DNA of 64,000 nucleotides from Kryptolebias marmoratus (GCF_001649575.2 NC_051444.1:24248328-24312327); one strand, 5' to 3'. Shown: positions 12,893 to 26,379, counted from the stretch's first letter. The notes: generated by a model not told the origin, from the letters alone. Numbers and translations: made by a program.

Positions 12893-13640
12893 TGTTAGCT
12901 CTCAGAAAGTAATCATTGCAAGTACATCCACAGCTGATTAGCTGTTGGAGCCAACCCAGTTAAAGATGGCTGCTACAGCTAATTGATCTTACCCAACACT
13001 AAAAATTGTTATATCCCCCTGACTAGCAAGAAAAACAATATTGTCCAATAATATTTTTTAAACATCATGTAAGGTAATCAGCCCCACCCCTTCACATTTG
13101 GTATCACTGGAAAGCCCTAAATGTCCTCTGTAGGTAGCAAAAGGAGTTCATTCAGTCGTATGCAGTGGGTGGGAGATATTCAGGTTTATATATATCTTCC
13201 ACAGAGGACACATTTGAACTACTGGTAGTCAAGACGATAAATCGGTCAGATCTCAAATTCAGTATGGTCGTAAGTGAGAGTCATCCCCTAACACAGGGGT
13301 GTCTAATCCCTGGAGAGCCACCATCCTGCATGTTTTACTTGTTTCTCTGCTCCAACACACCTGATTTGAATCAATGTGTGATTAACAGGCTTCTGCAGAA
13401 CATGAAGAGGTGATTTAACCACTGAATCAGGTGTGTTGGAGCAGAGAAACAAAGAAAGAGAAACAAAGAAAACATGGAGGATAGTTGCCCTCAAGGACCA
13501 GGATTGCCCACTCCTGCACTAACACATCCTCTGAGTGCTACACATGATGCTACATCTGTGCCTAAAACCTTGGCATTAACTGTTGGAGTCGACCCTGTCT
13601 GTCTTTTAGCAAAATATCTTATAAAATACACGAATACAAA
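12893..13640 (+). repeat. Dispersed family, copy 2 (interrupted)
   Basis: CTCTCAGAAAGTAATCATTG and AAAGATGGCTGCTACAGC open the copy. A foreign stretch lies at about 13010-13260. GAGAGTCATCCC then leads into the hAT-like MITE (13294-13516), and the copy resumes with CTGAGTGCTACACATGATG and CTTTTAGCAAAATATC (about 13602-13617). Confidence 0.65.
13294..13516. mobile_element. hAT-like MITE (223 bp), nested in a dispersed-repeat copy
   Basis: It begins CAGGGGTGTC and ends in CACTCCTG, with long imperfect inverted arms that include CTCCAACACACCTGAT on one side and its complement on the other. The flanks are CCCTAACA and CACTAACA (13286-13293, 13517-13524), an 8-bp duplication with one mismatch, as expected for hAT. 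Removing the element rejoins a recognisable stretch of the 305-bp dispersed family (GAGAGTCATCCC..ACACATCCTCTGAG), so the MITE came later. Confidence 0.8.
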
Positions 13641-16600
13641 ATGAAACCAGCTTTTATCTACTCCTCAGGTAGAAGCCATTACGTTGTTGTCATCAAACCC
13701 TCATAGTCACTTTATACTAACAGTGGCCCGTAATAGCTAAGCTAACTTTGGAAAAGCAGCAGAGAATATAACATACTGCTTCGGGTCCTTCTGGTCAATC
13801 TGTTTGTCCTGCCGCCTGCTCCCCGAGGCGTTATAATGCTTCTCTGCAGAGCTCCAGAGGGAGAGCTGGATTTGCGAACCGAGCCACTTCATCGGGAGGG
13901 CCGGGCAGGGAGACGTCGGGCTGCTGGGTCGCCAGCTGAAGGGAAGTTCGCAAATAAAGAGCCGAGACAGAGTGTCACACAGCTCCTGTGCTCTCGCTCC
14001 TCTGGCTCTTATTAGCCGAGGCAGCGCAGCTCCAGGTCCTCGGAGAGAGCCCGCGCCGAACGTGGGAAATTTGATTCTGGCCAATTAAGAAGGCGCTCTG
14101 TTTACCTTACCCCCGTGCGCCGGTCCTGCAGGATAACAACGCGGCAGCTCGCGGAGGTCAATACAAAAAGAGAACCGACACAGGGCTCGTTTATCTAAAT
14201 CCACCTCCTCTGAATGCGACTTTTGCCTTTTAAGTGGAATTAAATGCGAGGTTGTCACATTGTTAGCCACGAGGCTCCGACGTAGTGTGAGCGAGAATGT
14301 CATTAGCCCGTCGAGCTGATAGTTCAAAGCATGGCTCCACCGCTCAAGTTTAATGTCTTTAATAGCTGCGGAATTGTCTGCGAGCGATCTGACCTCCAAA
14401 GGGAGCTGGCTAAAATGGTACTTATTAATCTACCTTGTATTAATTAGAAAATAACATCCAGTGTGAATGCCCCCCACTACCACCACCACCTTGGGTGTCG
14501 GTGTAGGTAATTAGCAAGCATGCTGAACAATCAGGGAAGTCTCGGTGATACTGAGGAGGACTGAAATGGCTTCCCGCCTTTGGAGACGAATAACGAATAG
14601 CGTGGCTAATGCATTCCCGAGATTGTTCTGTGATTTTAATACAATATTGTCAATTAAAAGAACACCAGTGGAATTTGGTTTTAATCGCCCCTCACAATGC
14701 TGCGACACCATTACGGGAGAGAGAGAGAGGCAGGGAGAGAAGCTGCCGTCAATTAAATACACTGAAACTGAGGCGGAAAAGGTAGAATCTTAAAAGAGTC
14801 TCTGATTGGTCTGTCAAGAGTAGAGATGCTGAGGCTGTGTACATGAGATGAAAGTTGATGAAAGTGTGTCAGAGCTGCCAGCTGACAAGCAGGGTGACTT
14901 CCTGACGGCAGGGCCTGGCACATTAAGCTTCTTCCACTCATGCTTCAACTTACTTAGGTTTCTTGCTTCTGTTTTTTTTTTTTTTTTTTACTGAATATGA
15001 ATTCATAGTGAAACAGCAGCCTGATGTTTTTTTTTTTTCCTTTCCTTTCTTTTTTATCAGCAGACACATGAAATTCAGGTGACTTTGTAAGTGTATCGTA
15101 GGAGTCGTTTCAACAGATTCCAATTCTTGGATTCTTAATTCTCCTCAATTATTCTTCACGGGTCACTCCATTTGGTTTTTTTAACCTTTGATGCAACGTC
15201 AGACAATTATACACAGGATGAAAAGGTTGTTGTGTTGTAGTTGTTTTTTCTTTCAGGAAAAAGTCTTTAATCAAAGGTGCTCTGATCTGTCCTATGAAAA
15301 ATGGTCCCACCACTGGTATGACACAAAACTATCCAATTTGATCCAATATGATCCAATACGATATTATACGATACAGTATGTGACAATTCTGTATATTTCA
15401 ATGCGATACAATATATTACTTTACAATGCTTTGCATAATACAATACAATAATCTATGGCAGGGGTAGGCAACCCTGGTCCTGGTCCCAAAATCTGCCTAC
15501 ACAAAATGTCCATAAATAAATTCTATTTATTTGTATTTAGCTTTGGTTTTTTTTTTGGTTTTACAAGGAAATACCCTTGAGATATAAAATCACATCCATA
15601 AGAAGGTCCTGGCCAACAAATGATAAGAACAGAGCGTGAGGCAGCCTTCCAGAACATGATCCACCAGTAAGGAACATCGCTAGTTCCCACTGTGTGTGAG
15701 TTTGAGATCAGGAAGTGAGCCAGCAGATTGAAACACGTCAAGTTTGGATTCACTTTCAGTTTTTCCTCAGCTTTTGATATCCGATAGTTTATCTAACAGA
15801 CAAAACTAATTTGTAAATTATCCCTGTCAGGCAGAAACCTTGTGTTCCCCCAAAATGCAACTTTTCAGGAAAAGGGGAAACGAGTATTTCTTGTAATTTA
15901 AATAAACTGTGTGGTCAAAAGTTCTCAAGCTCTTTTTGAGATTTTTCATTGGTTGGCCAGCCATAAAACCTCAGTTAGACGTTAAGGGTGTTTTGGTTTT
16001 GGGGTTTTTTTCCCATCTTTTTACAGTGGTAGTGAGGCAGCTGCAACACCTCGGTTTCTTAGGTAAACACATTTGTTCTGAAGTGAAATTAAATTTGAGT
16101 AAAAGTGCTACCAAATTCTAACTGTATAGTTTTTTCTTTAAACGTCACAGGTCTATATTTCCTGAAGAATACTCAGTAAATATTAATGTAAGCCAGTGGG
16201 AGGGTAAATGTGATCCTGGAGCAATACTTGACTAACAGCAAAAGATTTTCACAGCGTGAACTTCTGCATTTTATGAAACTTCTCTTTTAACTTCACTTAA
16301 ACCAATAAAACTGATATTAAATCTCATCCAGAGTCAATTTTTAAACTGGTTCAGTCACAACGGGGGGGATGGGGAGGGGGATCCAATATTTGCTTTTGAA
16401 CCTTCCTTTGTTCTGTGAGCTGTATCCGGAAAATATATATATATATATTTTTTTTTTTTTTATTGGACTGAAATTCTGCTTGTGTATTGTGATATTCAGT
16501 ACTTCTTTATTTTTTATTGTATCTTTAAGGGGGACGATTAAAAGCACGATGAAATCCTTCAAATGCCTTTTTTTTTTTTTACCTCCAATGTGCCACAGAC

Positions 16601-18359
16601 GGTGTGTTTCATAAATTTAATTTCTGCCTCCACTTTCTTTTGTTATGTCTCTTGGAAAGACTTTACTTGGTCAGGTGACGGGGAAAAAAGGGAAAGCCGC
16701 CGGTGTCTTTTGGGACAGTGGAAGTCAGTTCAGATTTTGCTTCTGTGGATTAGAAGAGAAAAGCAGGCGCACGTGGTGCTCCTCGTTAGACGTTTAGCAG
16801 ATTGATACAGCCGAAATGAATGAACATGCAGACCTTGAGCAAGAAGTCTGGTTTTCACCGCTTGGCTAATTGTGCCGTACAGGCCTGTTTATGTATCCTT
16901 CCCAAATATTCATTTAGTTTCACACCAAGTCTGTTCCTAAGGACACCAGGCTCACCGTTTATTTACATTAGGCCCACGTTACGCGGCGCCCCGAGCCGTT
17001 CGGTCAACATTTATCCTTCGCAAACGCCCTGCGTGTCATTGATAACATCCCCAGGTACCGGCGTGCGAAGAGAAACAGCCCTTTGAGTTTCCGCCAACGC
17101 GCCGGCCTCGATGACACTCAATAAAAAGGACAGTCATCCTTTGTTCTTAGGAGTATCACTCCATCACCTGACAGAATTCCCCAGCAGTCAATAAAAATGG
17201 ATGAATTATGCATGTCGGCCAGCAGCACCGGCGGCGGCGGTGAGGAATTGACGGAGCATGCAAATCAACCCCCCTCCCTCCCCCGTGTCCTCCCCCCTCT
17301 CCTTGTCCACCTGTGTGCGCGCGCCCGCCGCTCCCCGTGNGCTCGCACTTATTTAAATATGATTGGGCGAATTACGTTGGCTTGTGTGCGAAGGGTGGCG
17401 GTTTGGTGTTTGCGAGATTTGTTTCGAGCAATTGGACGGCGCGCCGCATCTCTCCCGCGTTGCACACTGGGCTGTTTCCAGGTGAGAACATGAGGTACAT
17501 GCCGGAGCCATAGACAAATACGCTCGCAGAAAATCCAGAGTCTCACTTTTTACTTATTTTTTTCCTCATTGGGAAGTCTTTATTTTAATGTGCCATCTTG
17601 GGGGAGACCACAGGGACATGAGGAAAATTTTAAAAAGGCTCATTACTCTGCTGTCTATGACACCGTATGTAAATGTTTCTTTAAACCACCAAAAAAATGT
17701 CAGCAATAGGGAGTTTAAAATTAGAATAATTTTTTTAAAAAATCTACAAACCAGATGAACTTTCAAACCGTCAACCAAACAAAGCTGTTGTCGTTTTCTC
17801 GAGTCCCACCTGCTAATTAATATTTCCTCTGCGCTCTCCTCTGCAGCCACAGGAACGAGGATAGATGCTGTGGATTATATTTTCGAAGGCATGAAGTCGT
17901 GTGAGCGAGCACATCCTGTTGAAATTGTAGACTCGTCACCATTTAATCCTCTTTGAACCAGTGCCCTCATATAAGGATGATGTGCGTGGAAAAGTACCTT
18001 TTTCACCAACATGTAATCCTCCTCTTGCAGAAAAATCAGTGTACACTCTTGGCTGCAGAGTCTAGAACTGCTGCTTCAGTATAAATATGTTGGTATTTTA
18101 TATTATTGAAAATGGCAAAAGAGCTCCAAAACGTACCCAACAGCGTTATAAATAGGTTTGAGATATTTGACATATTTTTTTGGTCTTGTGTTGGAATGAT
18201 CCAAACAGTCTTTAGTTGTTTCCCATTATTTAAAAAGTCACTGTCTATATGTTTATATACTCTTTGATTAATGAATAGACACATTAAAGGTCCCACCCGC
18301 GGCCTTTTGTTCCAGATTTTTAGACTAAGAGATCATTTTATGTCGATCTTTGTCCTTTT

Positions 18360-18945
18360 TAGAGCTGTTTTGGTTGAGGTTTGACCCAGACAGCGACTGG
18401 AATATCTTCTGCAATCCGTTAGAACTCAGAGCATCTGTTGTGGGTGACTCGAGGTCACTACCACGCCAAATTTATGTGACTAAAATGGACTAAGTTTCAG
18501 CCCTTTGTTGTGTCCTGGCTTAGGTCGATTAGCTGTGGCGACCATCTTGAATCAGGTTGATTCAAGAGTTATTCAGTTGCGTTTTGAGAGTTCCATTAAA
18601 ATCCCTTACGTGGATATTTTGCTAACAGAATTGGCTCCACTAGTTAATGCCCAAACACAGAACTGGCATGATCAGTTCCCACTTGGAGTATGCGTTGGGG
18701 ATGACTCTCAGCTACTGCCACACCACGCTGCAGCTCGCCGTGTGCGAAATTTCACCGAGTCAAAGCCATTTATTTATTTATTTTGTCCCGGTTGAAGTTG
18801 AACAGCTGCGGCGTCCATCTTAAATCAGGCTGAACTCCAGAAGATACTCAGCTGAGATTTTTGCAGCCGATGACTACTTTCTGAGAGTTTCATTAAAACC
18901 AGCCTGGTGGCTCACGAGATGTTTGCTTCCACGACAGACAAACAG
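18360..18945 (-). repeat. Dispersed family, copy 3 (inverted, about two units)
   Basis: Inverted landmarks occur twice: GGCGACCATCTTGAATCAGG and GGCGTCCATCTTAAATCAGG, with TTTTGCTAACAGA and GATGACTCTCAGCTACTGCC between them. Confidence 0.7.
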
Positions 18946-21900
18946 GCCTTTCAACATCGTGCGCGATTCAAAAAGCATCAGCGCTTAAACGTTGGTTTGG
19001 AGATGCAACACCTAAGACCTAATTTGACAGCCTCTGAGAAGACGGAAAGACTGCTTCATTTTACATTTTCATTGAAGTTAACAGTCCTTCAGATGCAATC
19101 TAACACACACACACACGACTGTCTGCTGTTTAAAATGGATTCATAAAGTGACTCTCAGAATCTTATCATGCTCTGCACCTTTTAAGGGTTGCTGCATTGT
19201 AAAAGCCACATCATCAAATAGTGCCATTGATTCTTCGTTTTATGACATTCGTCTCTTTTCTTGTGTTTTTCTTTAGATGGTATTTTCAGTAAGGCCAATG
19301 CAATAATAAAAAAAAAAAAAGCGAGTAGCAAAGCTGAGCGTTTTGGCGTCTCGAAACAAAAACCTGCAGCCTCTCGGGGTAATTTCTCTGTCAGGGTGAG
19401 GACCGAGCTCTGTGATCAGCGTCGTTTCTTTGTCCTGCCTGTTTATCCCGCCGTGGCTGGATTCTCGCTCCTTTCCTCGGTGTCGGGGAGGTCAAAGGCC
19501 TCCCGCTCCGTCCCGAAAAGCCGAATGACGGCGCTCCGGCGGTCCAGACATCCTCGGAAGGAATGGATGCGGCTCGCGAATCCAGCGGCGCTTACAAAGC
19601 TAAGTGTCTAACTTTTTCAGCCTTAGCTCGCTGCTTAGGAGGGGAAAAATCTCCTTGTCTTTTTTTTGTTTGTGAGGCTAGAAGTAAATTCCTCTCCACT
19701 TGTAAAATCTACTTCTTTTTCGGAACAACGAGTCTTCCCATGCTCTGGTTTTATGTGCCTGTTATGAAGATTGAAATGAAATGCGCTGCACGTATATATT
19801 ACCCCTTTACGCTTTGCTTCATCGGAACAGCTTTATGTCTGTTTCGTGACATAAAACAAAAACCATGAAACTGTGTTAGTCGGAGCTCTATGGGGAAGGG
19901 ATCAAATTTTGTTGTATATTAGAATCAGCTTCTTTAAATTGACCAAATAGTGAATTGTCGTAGTGGAACATGTTCCTAACTAAAGCCTCTTTAGTTGCAA
20001 ATGTGGCGGAAGAACACTATGAACCAATTACAGAAGAACTACTCTTGTTAGGTTTGCGTTTGATTACTTTTCTATCTCTAAATAGTATAATGTGTATCAC
20101 ATTGGGCTCGAGTTTCCATGTAAGGCTTTTAAGAGACGAACTGAGGTCAGTTGGTTGGTTGGTTGAAGTCCTAACCACATCAACAAATCACTAAACACAA
20201 CGTCACATTTAAAAACACAACGACAAATTCAAAAACACGACATTACCCTACCAGAAGAGGTAGATACCAGAAGGAAACGTGGGACGTCACTGATTGGACG
20301 ACAGCTGAACACATGTCCAGTATCACCTCGTATATGTCCTGACTCATGATATTCTTGGACAGCAGCAGCTACAGCTACGTTTGGGTCACCGGTAACATTC
20401 GTGTTTTCAAAAACGCCCTACAGGCAGAATAACTTTCGGTTTAAAAGCCAAACGCCACTCCGTCGTCCAATCGGCGATGTCTCATGTTTCCCACTGGTAC
20501 CTACCTCCATCGGTAGGTTGATGTCGTTGTGGTTTGCACTTCATGGCCACCGTAGTTTAAGCGTCTCATTGAGCAGTGATGAAGGCTCTGCTCCAGTCTG
20601 TGATGGTGCAGATTTACCGCCTCATCTACTGCTGTCATGCAATTTATCATTTAATTTAATAATAACTGGGAAAAAAAAACAAGATCAGGGACACAAGCAA
20701 CTGGAATGAGCTTCCTCAGTTGGGTGCCTGCCTTTTGAAGAAAAGGTGAGGATCTTTGCGTCCAGGAGGACCCCGGAGTAGAGCCACTGGTCCTCCGTAT
20801 TGGCACCAATCATCTGAGGCGTTATCACCGTGGCTCCCTGTCACTTCCTCTTAGAGGTGTCAAGGGGGAGCGTCTCTCTGGGAGACAGAGAGAACCCTGA
20901 AGGGACTCAGAAATAGCTGGAGGGATTAAATATCCTCTGTAGCCCGGGAACATCCAATAATTACTATCTGAAGGTTTTATTGAAATATGTCTAATGGTTA
21001 AAAAGATATTTTGCTAACAGACAGACGGCGTTGACTCGAATAGATATTCAGTGTTGTTCCTGATGTTGTTGCTCTGTGGCAACAACATCAGGAAAGATCT
21101 TTATCTTTTAGCTGTTGCTTGGAAGTGTCTATGAGGAGGGTAAGGTTTTGCTTTTTTTTTGGCTTGGTTCGAGGCTATTCAACTACTAAACAAGACATCT
21201 GTAAGGTCCTTACATTAGAAACATTTCTGAAATTCCCACAAGCGGAGAAAACCTCCCTCTCGACAGCATGGAGGATCCTCGGTTCCCTCCCTTCGCCTCC
21301 GTCCCTCACGCCGTCCAGACAGAGCTCCTTAGCGCCTTCACTTGAGACAGCCTTGCTCTGCACAGAATGAAGAATTGACTGGCTGTTTCACACAAGCTGT
21401 GTGTTGTTGGGTTTTTTTTCCTTCTTCTTCTTTTCTTACTAACACCAAAAAAGAAGCTGTCAGTGCCTTCTTCTGGCGCACAAAGGGCCGACGGTTTGAA
21501 TAGCCGCCCTGGTGAGAGAAGCTGCAGGAATGCCTGGCATTGGAAGCTCGGATGTCTTTCAGCGAGAGTTTTTTTTTTGTTTTTGTTTTCGTTGTGCAAA
21601 GGGACCGGCGTGCATAGCTGCTCAGAATGAATCAGCCGTGCTCTCGAACCTACAATCAATGGGCCGCAAGGCTTTCGTCCATCTGCAGTCAAGAACGGAG
21701 CAGGCAGCTTGTTGCTCTGTGTGGTCCTCAGACACCCAGGGGATTCTCTGTTAGGCTTTCTGCTGAGGTCACTATTTCTGATTTATTCATTTATTTTTTG
21801 TGTGCATGTTTCTTTTATTACTTCATGTTTTCCTGCCATAATGTGCCTGACGGACTGTTTGGTGTTTTCATACTTTAGAGGTCTTGGATTAACTCGTTTC

Positions 21901-22140
21901 CTGTCAATCTTGATGGGCCAACACGGGTCTTAACACCTGATTTTATAAACCTCCTTCAAGCCGTAATTGCATTTTTTTCCTTCTTTTTTTTGCATTCTTG
22001 TCTACATATGACTTCCATATGCCTGAAGTTGGTGACAGCTTATGGTAGCTTTTGAGCAGCGGTGTTGGATTTAATTTTTAAAACCTTAAAAACTGCCATC
22101 ATACGTGATCATCAGTGGTGTTGAACGGTCGAACGTGAAA

Positions 22141-22545
22141 GGTTTTACGACCCCAATTTAAAAAATAAGGTCAGGAAATTGTGTAAAATGAAACAGAAAC
22201 AAAATGCAATGATTTGCAAATCTCATAAAGCCATATTTCATTCATAACATAAACATATCAAATGTTGAAACTAAAAAAATTGTACAATTTTTTTTAGTAA
22301 AAATGACGGAAATTTGGATTTTTGTGGCTGCAACACATCTTGCAAAAGGCTGGACAGGGGCAATGAAAGGCTGTAAAAGTAGGTGGTATGAATAAGAAAC
22401 ATCTGGAGGAGCGGTTTGCATCAAATTCGGTTTGTTGGCAACAGGTCAGTGAGAGGACTGAGCATAAACAGAACATTTTAAAAGAGGCTGAATCTCTCAG
22501 AGGTAAAGATGGACACAGGTTCACCGGTTTGTGAAAGAAGAACTG
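22141..22545. mobile_element. Fragment of a teleost DNA-transposon family (class unresolved)
   Basis: The segment starts near TACGACCCCAATTT and runs through GCAATGATTTGCAAATCTCA, GGCTGGACAGGGGCAA, GGCAACAGGTCAGTGAGAGG and AAGATGGACACAGGTTCACC. I recognise this order as a common fish DNA-transposon family whose intact terminus reads TACAACCCCAATTCC. Only one end is apparent here and no transposase frame survives. I cannot name the superfamily with confidence. Confidence 0.5.
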
Positions 22546-23811
22546 TCTATATTAAAGTGTTTTTCTCAGAGATTTGTGCAATTCTAGTTAAAAAAAAACA
22601 AAACAAGAAAACATTGGATTTCAGTGGATTAGACTGTCTGAAACTGTGACTGTAAAACGATCAGGACTGGTGTATGTATCCCCTCCCTCCTCTGCAGAAC
22701 AACTGAACCAGTGGTGCTATTTGGAAACATCAGGTAGAGTGCCACTCGAATGCTTTCCACTCCAGGCTCCAGCACAGACAGACAGATGGTCTCGCAGTCC
22801 AGTGCTGCCGAACCAGAACTCGTCAGGAGACGAGACGACGGAGCCAATGTGGAAAGTCCAGCTACTCGTCGTTAACTAACCCAGCCTTCAGCGTTCGGCC
22901 GTTTTCCTCGTCTGCTCCGCTTCCGTCCGAATGTGAAACACCCCTGCTCCTCTGCGCAAAAGCCGCTGCGCACTGATCTGCCCTCCCACCCTTCCGTGGC
23001 AACTTTTTGGACTGTCGTCTTCTGGAGCTGACCCGCTGATGCTCCTCTCCTCTGCGCCTCCGTTTCCCTCCCTCTCTGAACGCAGACTTCCCTCTGAAAG
23101 CTTTTGATTGGAGCTTTCTCCCTCCCCCAGCCTCCTCCTGCTCCCGTGCCCCAGCGGTTTGGTGAACTGAGCCAGGACTTGGCCGCAGACTGCACCTCCT
23201 TTGGCTCTATTGGGGAAAAATAAAGCGGGGGACTGTTTTAAAAGGGAGGGTCACTGGTTCAGAGGCAGGGAGACACACATGTAGATGTGTGGCTAAGATG
23301 AGGGATGAATAGTCTCGAGTAATAAAACCTTACCATCGCTCTTGTTACTGTCAGTCTGTGGGACATGCATGCTACCACTGTCTGTTGTCTTTACTTATAA
23401 GAAATATTACCATTTAGGATGATGTAGGATGGCAAAATGCAGTTTGTTTCTGGATGGGAGCACCTTACGCTGCTTTTGATTTCAAACCGGTGCGCGAGGA
23501 CAGAAGTTCTTCGAGTCAGAGTCACTTGTGTTGCGTCGCAGATGCATGCCACCCCAATTAACAGCAGCTGATGAAAGAAAATGAAAACATTTGTTCAGAG
23601 GATGAAACAACTTCGGTGCTGCTGCTGCTGCACGAAACGGCACAGCCAGACACCTACAGTCTTAACTAAGCTCCAGTTGGTCTGCAGATGTACCTTCACA
23701 TGAGATGACAACAAAAACATCTTTTCCTGCACTTTGTTTAGTGTTAAACTGCTTTAAAGATCACAGAATATACACCAACAGGCAAAAGGCAGGTGATAAT
23801 GTTTTTGCCCG

Positions 23812-24300
23812 TGTCTGTGTGTGTGTGTTAGCAAATTAGCTCATGTTAATTGACCATAAAAACTACAAAAATGGCTATAATCTGTCACATTTACAGGTAT
23901 TGAGCTAAAGTTTGACGTGATAGTAGCTGAGAGTCGTCCCCAGCGCAGACTCCGAGAGCTACTCATCGTGCAACAACTTTGCTTAGACCTTAGCAGACAC
24001 CTGTTGGAGTCATCGCTGTCTGTCTGTTAGCAAAATACCTCACGAACCACTGGATGCACGTCTCCAACCGTTTATCTTTTCAAGTCAACCCAATTCAAGA
24101 TGGCTGCCGCAGTTAATCAAGCTCGGTCAAGGCAGAAACGGTTTAAAAGTCAGTCAGAGAATCTGATGTGGTAGTAGCTGAGAGCGATTCCCCACACATG
24201 TTCTGAGCACCAACGAGTCACACGTGATGTTTATTTTTTACGGTTTGACCAAAATGAGATAGTCTTAGTTTGAAACTCTGGCTTGAAAAGCTTTTAATTA
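23812..24300 (+). repeat. Dispersed family, copy 4
   Basis: A shortened unit begins GTTAGCAAATTAGCTCATG, followed by TTACAGGTATTGAGCTAAAG and GAGAGTCGTCCCCAGC. A second unit begins TTAGCAAAATA at 24027, with CAAGATGGCTGCCGCAG at 24096. Confidence 0.72.
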
Positions 24301-24697
24301 TTTTTGTGACAGTTGGGAAGCTCTTTAATTTGTTTTGACCGGGGTGGTTGGCTCTGCTTATTCACAGTTGTCGTGAGGTGGCAGAGCTAAAAAAATAAAT
24401 AAATAAAACGACGTCAAGAGGTAGAGATAAACTTGGGTCCACGTGGAAGCACAGAGCTTCAGAGTTTTGCACTTGTTACCCTTCAGTGAGTAAAATGCGT
24501 ATGTCCTGGCATTTAACGCCTTTATCCAGATGTTTTAACAATATGTTCCAGCTTTGTTTGTTTGACTCTAATGTTGGGAGCTCCTAAATGGGATATTACA
24601 GCGACTCAACAGAATTAGGCTTACTGTACTTTGGTCAAATCTAATGTCGTTCCTTCCCACATTTTGGTTTTTTTTTTCTCTTTCAATCTGTTTCCAG

Positions 24698-24834
24698 CGA
24701 GGGTCGTGTGGAAGTGGTGGGAGGCGGCAGTCTCCAGCTCTCCAATATCGCAGAGGAGGATGCTGGTGTGTACACCTGTGTAGCGGAAAACCCCAACTCC
24801 ACCATTGAAGCCCAGGCCCAGCTCACAGTTCAAG
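24698..24834 (+). CDS. neo1: neo1 exon 5: second half of immunoglobulin domain 3
   Basis: The exon is 137 bp, entered in phase 2 and left in phase 1. The acceptor is TTTCCAG before 24698, preceded by a strong T/C tract, and the donor is AAG|GTAAAG after 24834. With the AG left by exon 4, the split codon is AGC (Ser). The translation continues EGRVEVVGGGSLQLSN, then the F/G-strand signature 'DAGVYTCVAEN' carrying the second disulfide Cys, and ends 'TIEAQAQLTVQ'. The sequon in 'PNSTIEAQ' lies where mammalian neogenin has N-E-T, as recalled. Exons 4 and 5 together give 288 bp, a whole domain in frame between two phase-1 introns. Confidence 0.94.
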
Positions 24835-26342
24835 GTAAAGTTTCAGCCTGCGTCGCCTTACATTTTCCCATATGAACAAATGTAAATAAAATAAATGAAT
24901 AGTTGGAGCATCCAGTTGAAGCAGTCTACAGGGGAGGAAACAAACAAAACAAAACAAAGGAATCTCTCAAATGCCAAAAGGAATGAAGGAAAAATGATGC
25001 GTGTAATCAGAAAATTCATCACAGGATTTAAATCATGCTGTCGCGCTTGCAAATCAGCCGGTACCGGAGGACATTAGTGGCTTTTATTTTTTTAGGAATA
25101 AATTTGACGCAAAGTGCCGGTTTCTGGCTAAATGAAAGCACAAATTGGAATTTCGTGAGGAGCGGAGGTAAGCCACGATGCCGGAGCAGAGAGAAGCCCG
25201 GTCTCTCCAGATCCTCCTGAACTCTCAAGCACATGCCCGCGTCAGCCAAAACAATCTCATTTCATCTTATTACGTTTGGAGATGAGGTTATTAAGAGCCA
25301 CCTCCCCCCCCCCTCCCCGGACACCATAGCTCCGATATGAAGCAGAGCCGGAGAGAGTTTAGTTTGAAGGGAAACGAAACAAGGTGTTGGGGGGTTTTTT
25401 TGCGTGCAAACGATGCAGGGGTAGAGGAGAACGAGCATGAGACGTGCCGACAGGCCGACCGAACTCGGGCTAAGTGATTGCACTGTAAATGTTGTCATGG
25501 GCACAGACGACCCGTGTGTTTTCCAAGTGCAGCGAGTCGACAGGATTTGGTTTGAAATAACTTTGAAACGGGGGGAACACCCCAAGGCTCATTCCAAAGG
25601 TTTACTGCGTTTCACACACACAGACACACACACAAATATGCGCACACAGCGCCACAACCCCTTTTTCTTCTCCGAATCCCTTCATCTCCCGGTCACCCTT
25701 CAACCTTCCTTTCATCGCTTCCCGTCACTCGCTGTGATTAAAGGGAGGGGTGTGGGGGGCGTAATGGAAAACCTGGGATCAGGTCACAGGAGTACACCTG
25801 ACTTCATTCGTTTCTTACTCTTCGAAGACTGTCAAAGAAAAAAAAAACAACAGAAAGAAATTCCCTCTAAAACCCTTCGTGCTTCTCAGCTCGAGCCGTC
25901 CACTGTCAGGGTGACAGGGCGGCGGAGGATTGATCAGCACCTCTGGAATGTTCCTGAAAGGCAGCTGTCCCCCTGTACTCCAATAAAGCGCTTTGATTAG
26001 TTCCTAAGTTGTAGACTCTCAGGGCTAATTGCATTTGTTTCCAACCGCATGCAAGAAGAAGCCAGACCGTGGCATTGATTTACTCCCCTGACAACAAAAG
26101 TGACACTAGAAAGGTCAACTGATTCCCTCAATAAGTACTTGAGCCTGTAAAGGACACTCCAATCAATGTGGTTGGAATCTATACTTACAGCAAAATAATT
26201 TTTTCTATGACTAGACATCCGATGGAACACCTCAAGGGCCTTTGTTTCTGGACTAACAAGAGGAAATTGTATGTTTAGATTGAGTGGCTTTTCATAAACA
26301 CTGGACGTCTTGTTCGAAGGAAGAGATGCAGAAAGCCAGCTC

Positions 26343-26379
26343 GGGTGGGGTGGGGTGGGGTGGGTGGGGGGAGGGGGGT
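26343..26379 (+). repeat. GGGGT tandem tract, G-quadruplex candidate
   Basis: At least four GGGG runs separated by single T, then longer G runs, on the transcribed-sense strand. It fits the usual G3+ N1-7 quadruplex pattern. Confidence 0.8.

Larger units (their letters stand above)
12804..24697 (+). other. Intron between exons 4 and 5 (11,894 bp)
   Basis: GT (12804) to AG (24697). It contains dispersed-family copies at about 12893-13640 (+), 18360-18945 (-) and 23812-24300 (+), a hAT-like MITE (13294-13516) and a DNA-transposon fragment (about 22141-22545). A degenerate ATAC-rich patch lies at 15335-15450, followed by CAGGGGTAGG at about 15459, which resembles a lone hAT-type terminus. There is a repeat-poor block at 13830-14800 and a single N at 17340. 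Minus-strand frames at 13737-14399 and other ORFs here match no family I know. Confidence 0.82.

Noticed and set aside
13737..14399. Two abutting minus-strand frames (115 and 104 codons)
   Set aside because: They are in different registers and have no known motif. I treat the block as possible regulatory DNA instead.
25437..26000. 187-codon open frame, + strand
   Set aside because: It includes a His-Thr-rich segment from a CA repeat and shows no family resemblance. It is consistent with a chance frame in a GC-moderate intron.
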